This document shows positions 8,335 to 17,502 of a stretch of DNA of 64,000 nt, piece by piece; position 1 is the first letter of the stretch; every line of letters starts with the position of its first letter. The position numbers were made by a program, and so were the translations under genes. The notes under the pieces are model-generated. The model was given only the letters and a program-made list of their open reading frames with translations. It had not been told where the DNA came from and did no database searches. The stretch covers positions 37,208 through 101,207 of the forward strand of contig NZ_VLKI01000019.1 in the NCBI RefSeq assembly GCF_007830235.1. Direction: 5' to 3'. Source of the stretch: Cytobacillus oceanisediminis. Lineage in GTDB: Bacteria > Bacillota > Bacilli > Bacillales > Cytobacillaceae.

Positions 8335-9393
8335 TTAATCGGCTGGGAAACCGTGAGGTGAAGCGAGCTCAATTCCATTTTTATAAAAGGTCTCCGCAAT
8401 TCCATGGCGCAGACGGCTTTCAAAAGTTTGCTTTGCTTCAAAATGGGCAACTGGGACTTCGATAAGAAAATCCATGGCTTTATTGCGAAAATCAACAAAA
8501 CGGATATCTGGAGATGGTTTAAGCAGCACTCCGTCTGCATTTGAAATCTCCCGTACTACTACTTCGTGGAGCAGCTCTTCGACTTTTTCTGTATCTGTTC
8601 CATAGGCAACACTTATCAGTACTTGTGCCAGCATTTCTGAACCTGTCCTGTTTTTTATTATTTGTTCTATAAAATACTGGTTTGGCACAATTAGCGTCCC
8701 CTCTTTGGCTGTCCGGATGATCGTTGACCTTAATCGAATACTTTCTATTTTTCCTATCTTATTATTGATTTCGATCATTTCCCCGATTTCAACCGGCCTT
8801 TCGAACAAAATGATAATACCTGAAATAAAGTTTCCGGCAACATTCCTCATACCGAAACCAATACCAATCCCAAGGACGCCCAATATCGCAGCTGCAGCAC
8901 TTAAATCCAGCCCTACGGTCGTTAAGCTTATCCCAAGAGCCGCAATCATAACCGTATAATAGATCATCCGGTTGAATGAGTAACCCAATCCTCTGTCGAC
9001 CCCGTAAAATTCATAAACAGACGTTAACAGATATTTGGTTAATACCTGAACAAGCCGGTGCGCAAGCGAAACAGTTAAAAAAGCAACGATAAGTAATTTG
9101 AGCGTAACATCTACTTCACCTGCTGTGAACAAGATGTAAGAAAGCCACTTCTCCTTTGAAAAGTAAAACAGAAAGAGAATAATAATCCCATAAAAAGCGG
9201 CCCAATTTACTAATGAGGCAACTCCTTGCAGAATACGCTCGTTTTGGATCGACTTCTTTTTCCCCGTTTTATTTAAGACCATGTTTATCGTCCATTTTGC
9301 AGCCAAAATTACGCCAGTAAAAAAGAGAAATAGTGCAGCTTCCTGTATTGTTACATTTTTTATTAATAGTATAGATACATTCAATTCATCCAT
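8335..9393 (-). CDS. MscS-family mechanosensitive ion channel
   Basis: 352 residues. Three to four hydrophobic segments occupy the first 180 residues. The pore helix and beta-domain follow: AAAAILGVLGIGIGFGMRNVAGNFISGIIILFERP is the classic glycine/alanine-rich MscS pore and gate, shown here in part by GIGIGFGMRNVAGNF. These channels open on membrane tension and release solutes on osmotic downshift. The C-terminus fits the cytoplasmic vestibule. Monocistronic, convergent with the rsbR-like gene. Confidence 0.9.
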   Translation of the reverse strand: MDELNVSILLIKNVTIQEAALFLFFTGVILAAKWTINMVLNKTGKKKSIQNERILQGVASLVNWAAFYGIIILFLFYFSKEKWLSYILFTAGEVDVTLKLLIVAFLTVSLAHRLVQVLTKYLLTSVYEFYGVDRGLGYSFNRMIYYTVMIAALGISLTTVGLDLSAAAAILGVLGIGIGFGMRNVAGNFISGIIILFERPVEIGEMIEINNKIGKIESIRLRSTIIRTAKEGTLIVPNQYFIEQIIKNRTGSEMLAQVLISVAYGTDTEKVEELLHEVVVREISNADGVLLKPSPDIRFVDFRNKAMDFLIEVPVAHFEAKQTFESRLRHGIAETFYKNGIELASPHGFPAD

Positions 9394-9545
9394 TTAACAC
9401 TCACCTGTTTAATTGCTAATGTTTATCTATTCCTTCTTTTGGGGCTTATTAAACAGAAGGAGGGTTTAAACCAGCTTTGTGTTTAACAATGATAAAAAAA
9501 AGGAAAGGTGAATATTAAATACATATAGTAAGGTTGGGTATGTGA

Positions 9546-10628
9546 ATGTGGATTAACAAACCGTTTTTTAAATATGCAACAGGCATTATTTTGGTTTTAA
9601 TCATCATTTTTCTGTTAGGAAAAATTGATTACTTTCTGTGGCCAATCCGTGCATTGATTGCCACTATCTTTTTTCCTATACTAATTGCAGGTCTCTTCTA
9701 TTATATTTTAAGGCCGCTTGTTAGGCTGGCTTCTAATATCATGCCAAAACCAGCAAGCATACTACTGGTGTTTGCAGCGGTAGCTGGATTGATATACTTA
9801 GGGAGCAGTTTTGCAGGATCCCTGATAGGCAATCAAATTACCGAATTAACCGGGAATTTGCCTGAAAAAGTGAAGGATGTATCCAAAGAAACAGAAGAAG
9901 TGGTTGAAGAAAACAATATGGGAATGTTCTCTTACAAGAATCTAGAGAATAAGGCTGTCTCCTATTTTAAATCGATTTTATCCGGTGCAGGCGAAAACAT
10001 CATGAATATATTCAATACGATTACCAGCATCGCTACAGTACTCGTCGTTGTACCTTTTATATTATTTTACTTTTTAAAGGATGATCATAAGCTTCGCCCC
10101 TTCCTTTTAAAATATTTGCCGGATAAACACGAGCATGAGGGAAACAAAATTCTTACGGATGTTGATAAAACCTTGTTTTCTTATGTCATTGGACAGTTCA
10201 TTATCGCAGTTGTTGACGGGACACTTATGTATATTGGTTTCCTGATCATTGGTCTTGATTACGCTTTGATCTTGGCGATTTTTGCGATGTTCCTGACAGT
10301 CGTTCCATTTCTCGGCCCCATTCTGGGAGTAATCCCTGCCATTTTTGTCGGCATGATGCAAAGCCCAACCATGGTGATTAAAATTTTAGGCGTACTTGTT
10401 ATTGTACAGCAGCTGGAAGGGAATCTTGTATCTCCTTATGTAATGGGCCATAGGCTGAACCTTCATCCCTTAACGGTCATTATTTTGCTGCTCGTAGCAG
10501 GATCCCTTTACGGCTTCATCGGAATTCTCATAGCCATTCCTTTATACTCAGTTATTAAGGTACTGGTCAAAGACTTCAAAAGATTTTACAGATTAAGAAC
10601 AAGAGAAAGCATTTTATCGGAAGAATAG
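9546..10628 (+). CDS. AI-2E family transporter (YueF/TqsA type)
   Basis: 360-residue integral membrane protein with about seven to eight segments. It shows the family pattern of paired N-terminal helices, a soluble helical region (about 95-150), and the conserved end QQLEGNLVSPYVMGHRLNLHPLTVI followed by GxLYGFIGILIAIPLYSVIKV. Family members include the autoinducer-2 exporter TqsA and sodium/proton exchangers, so the substrate is not known here. The ATG lies just after a weak GG-rich ribosome site. Confidence 0.88.
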   Translation: MWINKPFFKYATGIILVLIIIFLLGKIDYFLWPIRALIATIFFPILIAGLFYYILRPLVRLASNIMPKPASILLVFAAVAGLIYLGSSFAGSLIGNQITELTGNLPEKVKDVSKETEEVVEENNMGMFSYKNLENKAVSYFKSILSGAGENIMNIFNTITSIATVLVVVPFILFYFLKDDHKLRPFLLKYLPDKHEHEGNKILTDVDKTLFSYVIGQFIIAVVDGTLMYIGFLIIGLDYALILAIFAMFLTVVPFLGPILGVIPAIFVGMMQSPTMVIKILGVLVIVQQLEGNLVSPYVMGHRLNLHPLTVIILLLVAGSLYGFIGILIAIPLYSVIKVLVKDFKRFYRLRTRESILSEE

Positions 10629-10643
10629 TTAGTTGATTGGTTG

Positions 10644-10674
10644 GGGCTGCCAAATCGGCAGCTCCTTTTTTTTG
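10644..10674 (+). terminator. Terminator after the AI-2E family gene
   Basis: GGGGCTGCC / GGCAGCTCC hairpin followed by eight Ts. Confidence 0.9.
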
Positions 10675-10759
10675 CGGAGATAATTCGAATGATATGATTC
10701 TTTATTAATAAAACAGTATAATAGGAATTGTGTGGAAATATTTTGAGAGGAGTTTTATC

Positions 10760-11809
10760 ATGGCTTACCCAAAAACAAAAGAAACAATAAGTTTATTAAA
10801 AGAAATCGTCTCTATCCCGAGTCCTTCCGGAAATACGAATGAAGTGATTACATATGTGGAAAAGTTTTTAAATGAGCTGAATGTCGAAACCAGCAGAAAC
10901 CGCAAAGGCGGTCTGGTTGCAACTTTGCCAGGCAAAGATGATGCCAATCATCGGATGCTCACAGCACATGTCGATACCCTTGGTGCGATCGTAAAAGAAA
11001 TTAAACCGAGCGGACGCCTTAAAATTGATTTGATAGGCGGTTTCAAGTACAACTCTATTGAAGGCGAATATTGTGAAATTGAAACGTCCTCCGGCAAAAA
11101 ACTCACCGGCACAATACTTATGCACCAGACCTCAGTCCATGTATACAAGGATGCCGGCAAGGCAGAAAGAAATCAGGATAATATGGAAGTCCGCATAGAT
11201 GAACAGGTTCATAATGCAGAGGATGTCCGGGCTCTTGGCATTGAGGTCGGGGACTTTGTTTCCTTCGATCCTCGCGTGCAAACGACACCTTCAGGATTTA
11301 TTAAGTCCCGCCACCTTGATGACAAAGCAAGTGTAGCCATCCTTCTCCAGCTTATTAAACAGATGAAGTCGGAAAATATTGAGCTGCCATATACAACCCA
11401 CTTCCTTATTTCCAATAATGAAGAAATCGGCTATGGCGGCAACTCAAACATCACACCTGAAACGGTAGAGTATCTGGCTGTCGATATGGGTGCTATGGGA
11501 GATGGGCAATCAACAGATGAATACACAGTTTCCATATGTGTAAAGGACGCAAGCGGTCCCTACCATTATGAATTAAGAAAGCGGCTTGTTCAGCTGGCAC
11601 AAGACCATCAGATTGGCTACAAACTCGATATCTATCCTTTCTACGGATCCGATGCATCAGCTGCCATCCGTGCCGGACATGATATTGTACACGGATTGAT
11701 TGGGCCAGGAATTGACTCTTCCCATGCTTTTGAGCGTACACATGAAGATTCAATTAAAAATACAGCCAAATTGCTGTACCACTATGTACAATCAGAGATG
11801 GTACTATAA
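10760..11809 (+). CDS. M42-family metallo-aminopeptidase
   Basis: 349 residues. Cytosolic di-metal peptidase family (FrvX, YsdC, YtoP, YhfE) that trims short peptides. Metal ligands are visible: HVDTLG (His and Asp), HLDDKAS (bridging Asp), NNEEIGYGG (catalytic Glu plus ligand Glu), AVDMG, and a C-terminal histidine in SSHAFERTHEDS. The beta-domain insertion covers about residues 75-170. ATG 10760 has GAGAGGAG just upstream; an in-frame start at 10730 has none. Substrate preference cannot be read from sequence. Confidence 0.9.
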   Translation: MAYPKTKETISLLKEIVSIPSPSGNTNEVITYVEKFLNELNVETSRNRKGGLVATLPGKDDANHRMLTAHVDTLGAIVKEIKPSGRLKIDLIGGFKYNSIEGEYCEIETSSGKKLTGTILMHQTSVHVYKDAGKAERNQDNMEVRIDEQVHNAEDVRALGIEVGDFVSFDPRVQTTPSGFIKSRHLDDKASVAILLQLIKQMKSENIELPYTTHFLISNNEEIGYGGNSNITPETVEYLAVDMGAMGDGQSTDEYTVSICVKDASGPYHYELRKRLVQLAQDHQIGYKLDIYPFYGSDASAAIRAGHDIVHGLIGPGIDSSHAFERTHEDSIKNTAKLLYHYVQSEMVL

Positions 11810-11822
11810 TGTTATTTTATAA

Positions 11823-11869
11823 AACTGCACCTCCAATTGTTAGATGTGTCTAACTATTGGGGTGCAGTT
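11823..11869. terminator. Bidirectional terminator, M42 peptidase and cwlK-like gene
   Basis: Long near-perfect hairpin, AACTGCACC...TTAGA, TGTG loop, TCTAA...GGTGCAGTT, between convergent genes. Confidence 0.85.
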
Positions 11870-11874
11870 CATCT

Positions 11875-12438
11875 TTATGGCGTTTTTTCTTTTTCCGGAG
11901 GTCTCTTCCCTCTTTGCAGCTCCCAGATGGAAAGGCCGAAATCCATTTGCAGGTGAGGATTATCCTTAAAATGCTTCCAGTCCCCTCCCCATTCAAAACC
12001 GAGGTCCTTGGCAATCCCGACAACCTCCATCCAATCTGCTCTGGCATTGCCATTCCCGTCGTATTGCATGTCCCAAATCACGTGGCCATCAACAGACAGC
12101 AGTGCAAAATCAATGGCCAGTCCAAAGTTATGATAAGACTCACCGCCCTTTGCATGTGTAACGATGCTGCCTTCTTTTGAACGACCCTTTTCATAAAGGG
12201 CGTCCTGCTCTTCGATACTTCTAAAATCCTGCGTAATCACCACGTTAATGCCCCTATCCGCAGCCTTCGCAATCAGCTCATCCTTCTTCTCTGCAACCAC
12301 AGGATGCAGGGCGGTTGGAGGCGGCACATCTTTTAAAAATGGATCTTCTGCTTGCTGTATATATTGATAGAAAATGAGTCCAACTGTAGTCATGACTAAT
12401 AAAAATAGAAGAAAGCTCCCTAATTGTTTAAAAAACAA
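11875..12438 (-). CDS. cwlK: CwlK-type M15 peptidase (peptidoglycan L-Ala-D-Glu / D-Ala-D-Ala peptidase fold)
   Basis: 187 residues. An N-terminal membrane anchor or uncleaved signal (about 5-27) precedes an M15 VanY-like domain. Zinc ligands are visible in SYHNFGLAIDFALL (His, Asp) and in GDWKHFKDNPHLQM (final His). Glu/Asp in FEWGGDW supports catalysis. CwlK of Bacillus subtilis cuts the stem peptide of peptidoglycan. The start is TTG at 12438 with AAAGGA upstream. Confidence 0.85.
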   Translation of the reverse strand: MFFKQLGSFLLFLLVMTTVGLIFYQYIQQAEDPFLKDVPPPTALHPVVAEKKDELIAKAADRGINVVITQDFRSIEEQDALYEKGRSKEGSIVTHAKGGESYHNFGLAIDFALLSVDGHVIWDMQYDGNGNARADWMEVVGIAKDLGFEWGGDWKHFKDNPHLQMDFGLSIWELQRGKRPPEKEKTP

Positions 12439-12792
12439 AATATTATGTCCTTTCTTTGCTAGGTCTTGAAGTAGATACGTTTCTTATTTTAGCAATATTT
12501 TGAGGAAAGTTCACTTATAAGAGGTTGTATTGTACCAATGGGACTTTTGTGCTTCAGAATCTGCTGTTAATGCTTCAATCCCGATTCTTTTTACGGCGAT
12601 CAAAACAGTTTTTTCGTCCATTTCCACCTGTCTTAAATCGTGGGATCGTGTATGTGTCGAAATCTACTTGTTTGCGGCGAACCGTACTCTATTTATGTGC
12701 AAAAGGTTATATTTCAACTCCAGCCTTTACGTCACAGCACTTATTACATCAACAACCATAAACTTTAGAGATAATTACTATTTTATTAACCA
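12439..12792. other. Gene-poor stretch upstream of metQ terminator
   Basis: No confident gene. A 36-codon minus-strand frame (12511-12621, starting MDEKTVLIAVKRIG) has an AGGTGG just upstream, but it is too short and unrecognised to call. The plus-strand frames here look like shadows. Confidence 0.45.
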
Positions 12793-12819
12793 AAAAATAC
12801 GCCGGCAAGAACCGGCGCA
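12793..12819 (-). terminator. Terminator of metNPQ
   Basis: CGCCGG, six-base loop, CCGGCG followed on the minus strand by TATTTTTT. Confidence 0.9.
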
Positions 12820-12836
12820 TTCCTTCATTAATATAA

Positions 12837-13667
12837 TTACTGATTTTCCATCCATTCTGGTTTGCCAAAGCCTTTAAACTGTTCATCAATGACTTTTTCA
12901 AATTCAGCTGACTCAACAGACTCTTTTAGGTCTTTAGCAAATTGAGCATCTTCATTTTTCGTATCAATGACCACACGATTGCGGTATTGATCTGGCATTT
13001 TTTCAAGTTGCAGTGCATCAAGCAGATCCATTTTTGCAGCCAAAGCAAAGTTCCCTGGAACAGCTGACAGATCAACACTGTCTACCGCACGAGGAAGCTG
13101 GGCAGCTTCGATTGGTTTAAATTGCAGGTTTTTTACATTGTTTTCCACATCTTTCTCAGAAATAGTAAGCGGATCTGCATCCGGATTTAAAGTGATTAGT
13201 CCTGCGTCCTCGAGAATCAAGAAAGCGCGTGCTGCATTTGTTGGATCGTTTGGAATGGCAATCGCTGCACCGACTTCAATTTCTTCAAGTGAAGCGAACT
13301 TTTTAGAGTAGATGCCCATCGGCGCGGTTGGAACCACAACTACCTCTGATAACTCGATGTTGTGTTCTTTTGCGAAGTTTTCCATGTACACTTTATGCTG
13401 GAATAAGTTTGCATCCAGGTCTCCTTTTGAAAGGGCCAGGTTTGGCTGGATATAATCACTGAATTCAACTACTTTCACTGTATAGCCTTTATCTTCAAGT
13501 ACTGGTTTAATTGCCTTGCTTACCATGTCACTGTACGGTCCTGATGTAGCCCCGATTGTAACTTCCTTTTTATCGCTGCTTGCTTCTGAATTTGAATCTT
13601 CGCTGCCGCATGCTGCCAATAGGCCCAATATGAGTACATGCATGAATAGTATTCCAAGTTTTTTCAT
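12837..13667 (-). CDS. metQ: Methionine ABC transporter substrate-binding lipoprotein MetQ
   Basis: 276 residues with lipoprotein signal (lipobox LLAAC) and the NlpA/MetQ fold: KKEVTIGATSGPYSDMV, LSKGDLDANLFQHK, and AIPNDPTNAARAFLILEDAGLI. It binds D- or L-methionine outside the cell and delivers it to MetP. It is the last gene of metN-metP-metQ, 105 bp after metP, and is followed by a terminator. The whole operon lies behind a SAM riboswitch. Confidence 0.95.
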   Translation of the reverse strand: MKKLGILFMHVLILGLLAACGSEDSNSEASSDKKEVTIGATSGPYSDMVSKAIKPVLEDKGYTVKVVEFSDYIQPNLALSKGDLDANLFQHKVYMENFAKEHNIELSEVVVVPTAPMGIYSKKFASLEEIEVGAAIAIPNDPTNAARAFLILEDAGLITLNPDADPLTISEKDVENNVKNLQFKPIEAAQLPRAVDSVDLSAVPGNFALAAKMDLLDALQLEKMPDQYRNRVVIDTKNEDAQFAKDLKESVESAEFEKVIDEQFKGFGKPEWMENQ

Positions 13668-13772
13668 TTCCCTTTTCCCCCTGTTGTGTTTTTTAGACTA
13701 TCGTCTATAGGTGTGATTCATTCAGTGGAGGTTTAAGGCGATCGCTGATATTCCGCCGCCCCCACTTTTTTT

Positions 13773-14438
13773 CTATCTTTTATCAACTAATCTTGCAATC
13801 CGGTCTCCTGCAAATTGGAATATTTGGACCAGGCAAATTAGAATAATAACGGTTGTAAACATAACTGTATTATCATATCGGTAATATCCAAAGCGGATGG
13901 CCAGGTCACCCACACCACCGCCGCCGACAATGCCTGCCATTGCTGAGTATGCGACAAGGCTAATGACTGTGATTGTAATCCCCTGGACAATTCCCGGTTT
14001 TGCTTCAGGGACAAGGACGTCCTTTATAATCATCCACGGCGATGCTCCCACAGCTACAGCTGCTTCAATCACACCTTTATCGATCTCACGCAAAGACTGT
14101 TCGACCATTCTTGCGAAAAATGGAATGGCCGCTACTGAAAGAGAAACAGATGCTGCAGTCGGTCCAATGGTTGTTCCAGTAATCAAATTGGCTAAAGGCA
14201 AAAGGGCAATCAGCAAAATAATAAATGGAATGGACCGTACCATATTGACGATAAATCCTACAATATTTTTAAAAGCTGTATTCTCCATAAATAGTCCTTT
14301 ATCTGTTACAAATAGCAGCACACCTGTCGGAAGGCCAACAACAATGGCTATTACTATTGAAATGCCAACCATATAGATTGTTTCAAAGAATGCTTTATTT
14401 AGTTCTGGCAATATACTTAATAAACTATCAAGCTGCAT
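13773..14438 (-). CDS. metP: Methionine ABC transporter permease MetP (MetI)
   Basis: 221-residue permease with five to six membrane segments. The EAA-type coupling loop IEAAVAVGASPWMIIKDVLVPEAKPGI contacts MetN. The start ATG 14438 overlaps the end of metN by 11 bp, and GGAGG sits nine bases before it inside metN, indicating translational coupling. An in-frame GTG at 14441 is an alternative. Confidence 0.95.
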   Translation of the reverse strand: MQLDSLLSILPELNKAFFETIYMVGISIVIAIVVGLPTGVLLFVTDKGLFMENTAFKNIVGFIVNMVRSIPFIILLIALLPLANLITGTTIGPTAASVSLSVAAIPFFARMVEQSLREIDKGVIEAAVAVGASPWMIIKDVLVPEAKPGIVQGITITVISLVAYSAMAGIVGGGGVGDLAIRFGYYRYDNTVMFTTVIILICLVQIFQFAGDRIARLVDKR

Positions 14439-15441
14439 CACGAATCACCTCCAAATTTCTTGTGCGATCAGTAATATAATGGATGGCACGTTCAATCTCA
14501 AGCGGCGAACCTGTCAATTCCATTACAAAGATCCCAAGCGGTGTTTCCTGTATATACTCAATTTTCCCGTGAAGAATATTGCCTTTAACTTTAAATTGCT
14601 GAAACACATCTGAGATGACGGATTCCTCTGCGATACTGCCCTGGAAATATATTTTTATAATCTTTCCATTCCGTTCCTTTAAAAGCTTTTCCGGCAATTC
14701 AAATTGAAGGATACTGTTAATAAAATCTTTTGTCAGCGGCTGCTGAGGATTTGAGAAAAGATCGTACACTTTTCCTTCCTCGATAACTTTTCCATCCTGC
14801 ATGACGGCCATCCGATCGCAAATGTCTTTAACAACCTCCATCTCATGGGTGATTAATACGATGGTTAAGCCAAGCTCTTTATTAATTTTCTTCAAAAGTG
14901 ACAGGATCGATTTCGTTGTGCTCGGGTCCAAAGCAGATGTTGCTTCATCGCATAGGAGGACGGATGGATTGTTAGCCAATGCCCGGGCAATTCCAACCCT
15001 TTGTTTTTGACCTCCGCTTAATTGTGAAGGATAGACATCCCGCTTATCCGTTAACCCTACCATATCAAGCAATTCTTTAACTCTTGCATCTATTTCGCTC
15101 TTCGTCTTGTGTGCTGCTTTTAAAGCAAAAGCTATATTTTCATAGACGGTTTTCGAACTAACCAGGTGAAAATGCTGAAAAATCATACCTATTTTTAATC
15201 GCGCCTGGCGCAGCTCTTTTTTTCCTAATGAGGTTAAAGATAGTCCATCAATTTTTATTTCCCCTGAAGTCGGCGTTTCCAATAAGTTTAAACATCTGAT
15301 CAACGAGCTTTTACCTGCACCGCTATATCCTACAATTCCAAAAATTTCTCCTTTTTCCACTTTAAGTGACACCTGGTCAACACCTGTTACTCTCCCTTTT
15401 TTTGTTTCATACACTTTTACCAGATCTTTTATTTCTATCAT
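14428..15441 (-). CDS. metN: Methionine ABC transporter ATPase MetN
   Basis: 337 residues. Walker A GYSGAGKSS, Q-loop, signature LSGGQKQRVGIARAL, Walker B VLLCDEATSALD and switch His (LITHEM). The C-terminal 90 residues form the NIL regulatory domain that binds methionine and gives transinhibition in MetN homologues. I start at ATG 15441 because GGGGGGAT precedes it; the frame extends 18 bases further up. First gene after the riboswitch. Confidence 0.95.
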   Translation of the reverse strand: MIEIKDLVKVYETKKGRVTGVDQVSLKVEKGEIFGIVGYSGAGKSSLIRCLNLLETPTSGEIKIDGLSLTSLGKKELRQARLKIGMIFQHFHLVSSKTVYENIAFALKAAHKTKSEIDARVKELLDMVGLTDKRDVYPSQLSGGQKQRVGIARALANNPSVLLCDEATSALDPSTTKSILSLLKKINKELGLTIVLITHEMEVVKDICDRMAVMQDGKVIEEGKVYDLFSNPQQPLTKDFINSILQFELPEKLLKERNGKIIKIYFQGSIAEESVISDVFQQFKVKGNILHGKIEYIQETPLGIFVMELTGSPLEIERAIHYITDRTRNLEVIRDAA

Positions 15442-15481
15442 GCAGATCCCCCCGTTCATTCGTCCCTATTTCCGATCCAAA

Positions 15482-15506
15482 CAACATGAATCGCTTTAAC
15501 ATAGCC
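15482..15506. mobile_element. Remnant of a MITE right end
   Basis: The sequence ending ...GCTTTAACATAGCC matches the right end of the three complete elements for about 25 bp, but no left end or target duplication is visible. It lies between the riboswitch terminator and the metN ribosome site. Confidence 0.5.
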
Positions 15507-15522
15507 TTTTTCAAATAAAAAA

Positions 15523-15664
15523 CCTCTTTCCATTCGGAAAGAGGCATCGCGTATGTATTACGACTTATCTTTCAGAATGAAATCATTCTGCAGGAAGTGG
15601 CACCGTTCCAAAATGGAGGTTGCCGGACGTCATAGGGCCTGATCCCTCAGTCACTCTTGATAAG
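15523..15664 (-). promoter_or_regulatory. SAM-I (S-box) riboswitch upstream of metNPQ
   Basis: The aptamer (15564-15664) opens with CTTATCAAGAG, then CTGAGGGA and GGCCC, and closes with AGATAAG pairing back to the opening strand: the S-box layout. The expression platform ends in an intrinsic terminator (CCTCTTTCC / GGAAAGAGG at 15523-15544, followed by T-run). Binding of S-adenosylmethionine is expected to switch the metNPQ operon off. Confidence 0.95.
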
Positions 15665-15688
15665 TTAGCTATTAAGTTGTTAGTGAAA

Positions 15689-15717
15689 ATATTATATCCA
15701 TACAATAGAATTGTCAA
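15689..15717 (-). promoter_or_regulatory. Sigma-A promoter of the metNPQ transcript
   Basis: -35 TTGACA (15712-15717), 17-bp spacer, -10 TAATAT (15689-15694). The predicted start lies about 20 bases upstream of the S-box aptamer. Confidence 0.85.
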
Positions 15718-15812
15718 TATGCTTTTTATATTCAAACAATTAAAGGAAACGCTTCCATCGTTGCGGCAGTAAGAAAAAATTTTTTAAGGAAAGATTTACA
15801 ATTGTTTATTTT

Positions 15813-15837
15813 GTTTTAATAGATATCCTGCGGGTAA
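15813..15837 (+). promoter_or_regulatory. Sigma-B promoter of csbD
   Basis: -35 GTTTTA (15813-15818), 13-bp spacer, -10 GGGTAA (15832-15837), close to the sigma-B consensus GTTTAA-N12-15-GGGTAT. Confidence 0.75.
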
Positions 15838-15879
15838 ATACAAAGCAAGAAATAACTAAACAAGGAGGAAAATTGCTAA

Positions 15880-16071
15880 ATGAATCGAGACCAAACGAAT
15901 GGCAATGTTGATCAATTAAAAGGCGAGCTGAAAAAACAATACGGCAAATTTACAAATAATGAATCAAAAGAAGCTGAAGGAAATATGGATAAAATGAAAG
16001 GCCAAGCCAAAGAAAAATGGGGGGATGCCAAAGAAGCCCTCTCCAAAACTTTTAATGATTCAAGAGATTAA
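15880..16071 (+). CDS. csbD: CsbD family general-stress protein
   Basis: 63 residues, highly hydrophilic, with the CsbD pattern: NVDQLKGELKKQYGKFTNNE, then GNMDKMKGQAKEKWGDAKEAL. CsbD is a sigma-B-dependent stress protein of unknown mechanism. AGGAGG lies upstream of the ATG. A sigma-B-like promoter about 45 bp upstream and a perfect terminator downstream make it a single-gene unit. Confidence 0.92.
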   Translation: MNRDQTNGNVDQLKGELKKQYGKFTNNESKEAEGNMDKMKGQAKEKWGDAKEALSKTFNDSRD

Positions 16072-16078
16072 TAAAAAA

Positions 16079-16117
16079 AGTAACCAACGCGTTCAAGACG
16101 TTGGTTACTTTTTTTAT
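16079..16117 (+). terminator. Terminator of csbD
   Basis: AGTAACCAACG / CGTTGGTTACT stem followed by seven Ts. Confidence 0.93.
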
Positions 16118-16154
16118 ATTTCTATGTTTCATTTAAACATAAATGGGTAATGAA

Positions 16155-17153
16155 TTAAAAAGTTGTTCTCGCACCAAGGTAACGCGGCTTCCAGTAGGAG
16201 TTATTCATGTCACTGATTTCTACACCTCGTGAAGAACCTGCATGGATAAACTTGTTATTCCCAAGGTAAATTCCTGCATGGGATGGACCTGCTTTATACG
16301 TTTCAAAGAAGACAAGATCCCCTGCTCTTGGTGTTGAAACTGACCTCGTAGCACTCCAAATGGATGCTACAGTACGAGGAATGGAGATTCCTACGTTGCT
16401 ATATACATAGTTAAGGTAGCCGCTGCAATCAAATCCTGACGGCGTGCTTCCTGCCCATACGTATGGAACACTCATATATTTCTTTGCTTCTGCTATAAGC
16501 TCGTCAACCTGTGATGCAGTCTGGGCCGCTACTTTCGTTTCGGTTGTCTGGCTTACTGAAGTCCCTTTAACCTTTAACGTTTGGCCTGCATAAATAAGAT
16601 TAGAAGAAAGATTATTCATTGCCTTTAATTGTGAAACCGATAAGTTATGGCGAGATGCAATTCCGGAAAGAGTGTCGCCTCTTTGGATTGTATAGACACT
16701 GCTGCTTCCTGAAGAAGCCGTTGCTGCAGGTACAGATACACTTTGAGATGTGCCTTTGACCTTAAGCTTTTGGCCTGGATAAATGGTGTCACGGCTAAGC
16801 CCGTTTAAATTCTTAAGAGCGCTGACGGAAAGGCCATGTGTTCTTGCAATTCCCCATAAAGTATCGCCTGATTTCACTGTATAGCTGACTGCTCCACTGC
16901 TTGATGTACCAGTTGAAGCCTCATGACTGTGCGGTGCTAACAAAGATAAAGACTGTCCCGTATAAATCGTCGAACCAGAAATGTTATTCCATTTCTTTAA
17001 TTCTTCCACTGACAGATTATTATTAATGGAAATTCTCCACAATGTATCGCCTAACTGAACTTTATATCTATTTTCATGAGCACTTGCTTCACCATTGAAC
17101 GTTGTAAACAATAAACCAGCTGTCGCAGCCATTGTAAGTAGTTGTTTTTTCAA
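16155..17153 (-). CDS. lytE: LytE-type cell wall D,L-endopeptidase (three LysM + NlpC/P60)
   Basis: 332 residues: signal peptide (ends near SASA), three LysM modules (about 28-71, 89-132, 153-196; each with GDTLW/S-I and SxNLI/TIYxGQxL) and a C-terminal NlpC/P60 domain. Catalytic Cys is in FDCSGYLNYVYS and His in HAGIYLGNNKFIHAGS. Architecture and length match LytE, which cuts D-Glu-meso-DAP bonds for wall expansion. Other LytE/LytF/CwlS paralogues share this plan, so the symbol is by architecture. Stands alone. Confidence 0.88.
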   Translation of the reverse strand: MKKQLLTMAATAGLLFTTFNGEASAHENRYKVQLGDTLWRISINNNLSVEELKKWNNISGSTIYTGQSLSLLAPHSHEASTGTSSSGAVSYTVKSGDTLWGIARTHGLSVSALKNLNGLSRDTIYPGQKLKVKGTSQSVSVPAATASSGSSSVYTIQRGDTLSGIASRHNLSVSQLKAMNNLSSNLIYAGQTLKVKGTSVSQTTETKVAAQTASQVDELIAEAKKYMSVPYVWAGSTPSGFDCSGYLNYVYSNVGISIPRTVASIWSATRSVSTPRAGDLVFFETYKAGPSHAGIYLGNNKFIHAGSSRGVEISDMNNSYWKPRYLGARTTF

Positions 17154-17471
17154 GTTGTACTCTCCTTAAATTTCTTTGACAACCTAATATTAGTAATAAA
17201 TCTAGTAAAATCCTACCTGAAAATATTGGATTAATTGGTAAAACTGCCTCCCTATTCCTAAACCTCCCTAAACATCCTAACCCTTCCATTAAAAGCTAGT
17301 TAATTTAACCCAGAAAATAATAGAAATTTAAACTATTCATGGAAACACAAGTGTAATATACCCCAAGTTATTTGAATGTTTACAATACACTTTTTAATAG
17401 TAAATACCCCCAAAAATAAAAAGGATCCCATTCTTTAGCTGTTTATCTTACTTTTAATAACGGATATAAAT
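17154..17471. other. Long upstream region of the lytE-like gene
   Basis: About 320 bases with no gene. A near-palindrome TGTATTGTAAACA lies near 17380, but I could not fit a WalR box or sigma-I site with confidence. Confidence 0.4.
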
Positions 17472-17500
17472 AAAAAAAGCAGGTCCAAGGACCAGCTTTT
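17472..17500 (-). terminator. Terminator of selB
   Basis: AGCTGGTCC / GGACCTGCT hairpin followed on the minus strand by seven Ts. Confidence 0.88.
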
Positions 17501-17502
17501 AA

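Noticed and set aside
12525..12877. Plus-strand frames upstream of the metQ terminator
   Set aside because: No ribosome site, no recognisable protein, and one overlaps the metQ terminator and the end of metQ.
17154..17470. WalR or sigma-I control site upstream of the lytE-like gene
   Set aside because: Expected from biology of LytE, but I could not fit either consensus without forcing mismatches.
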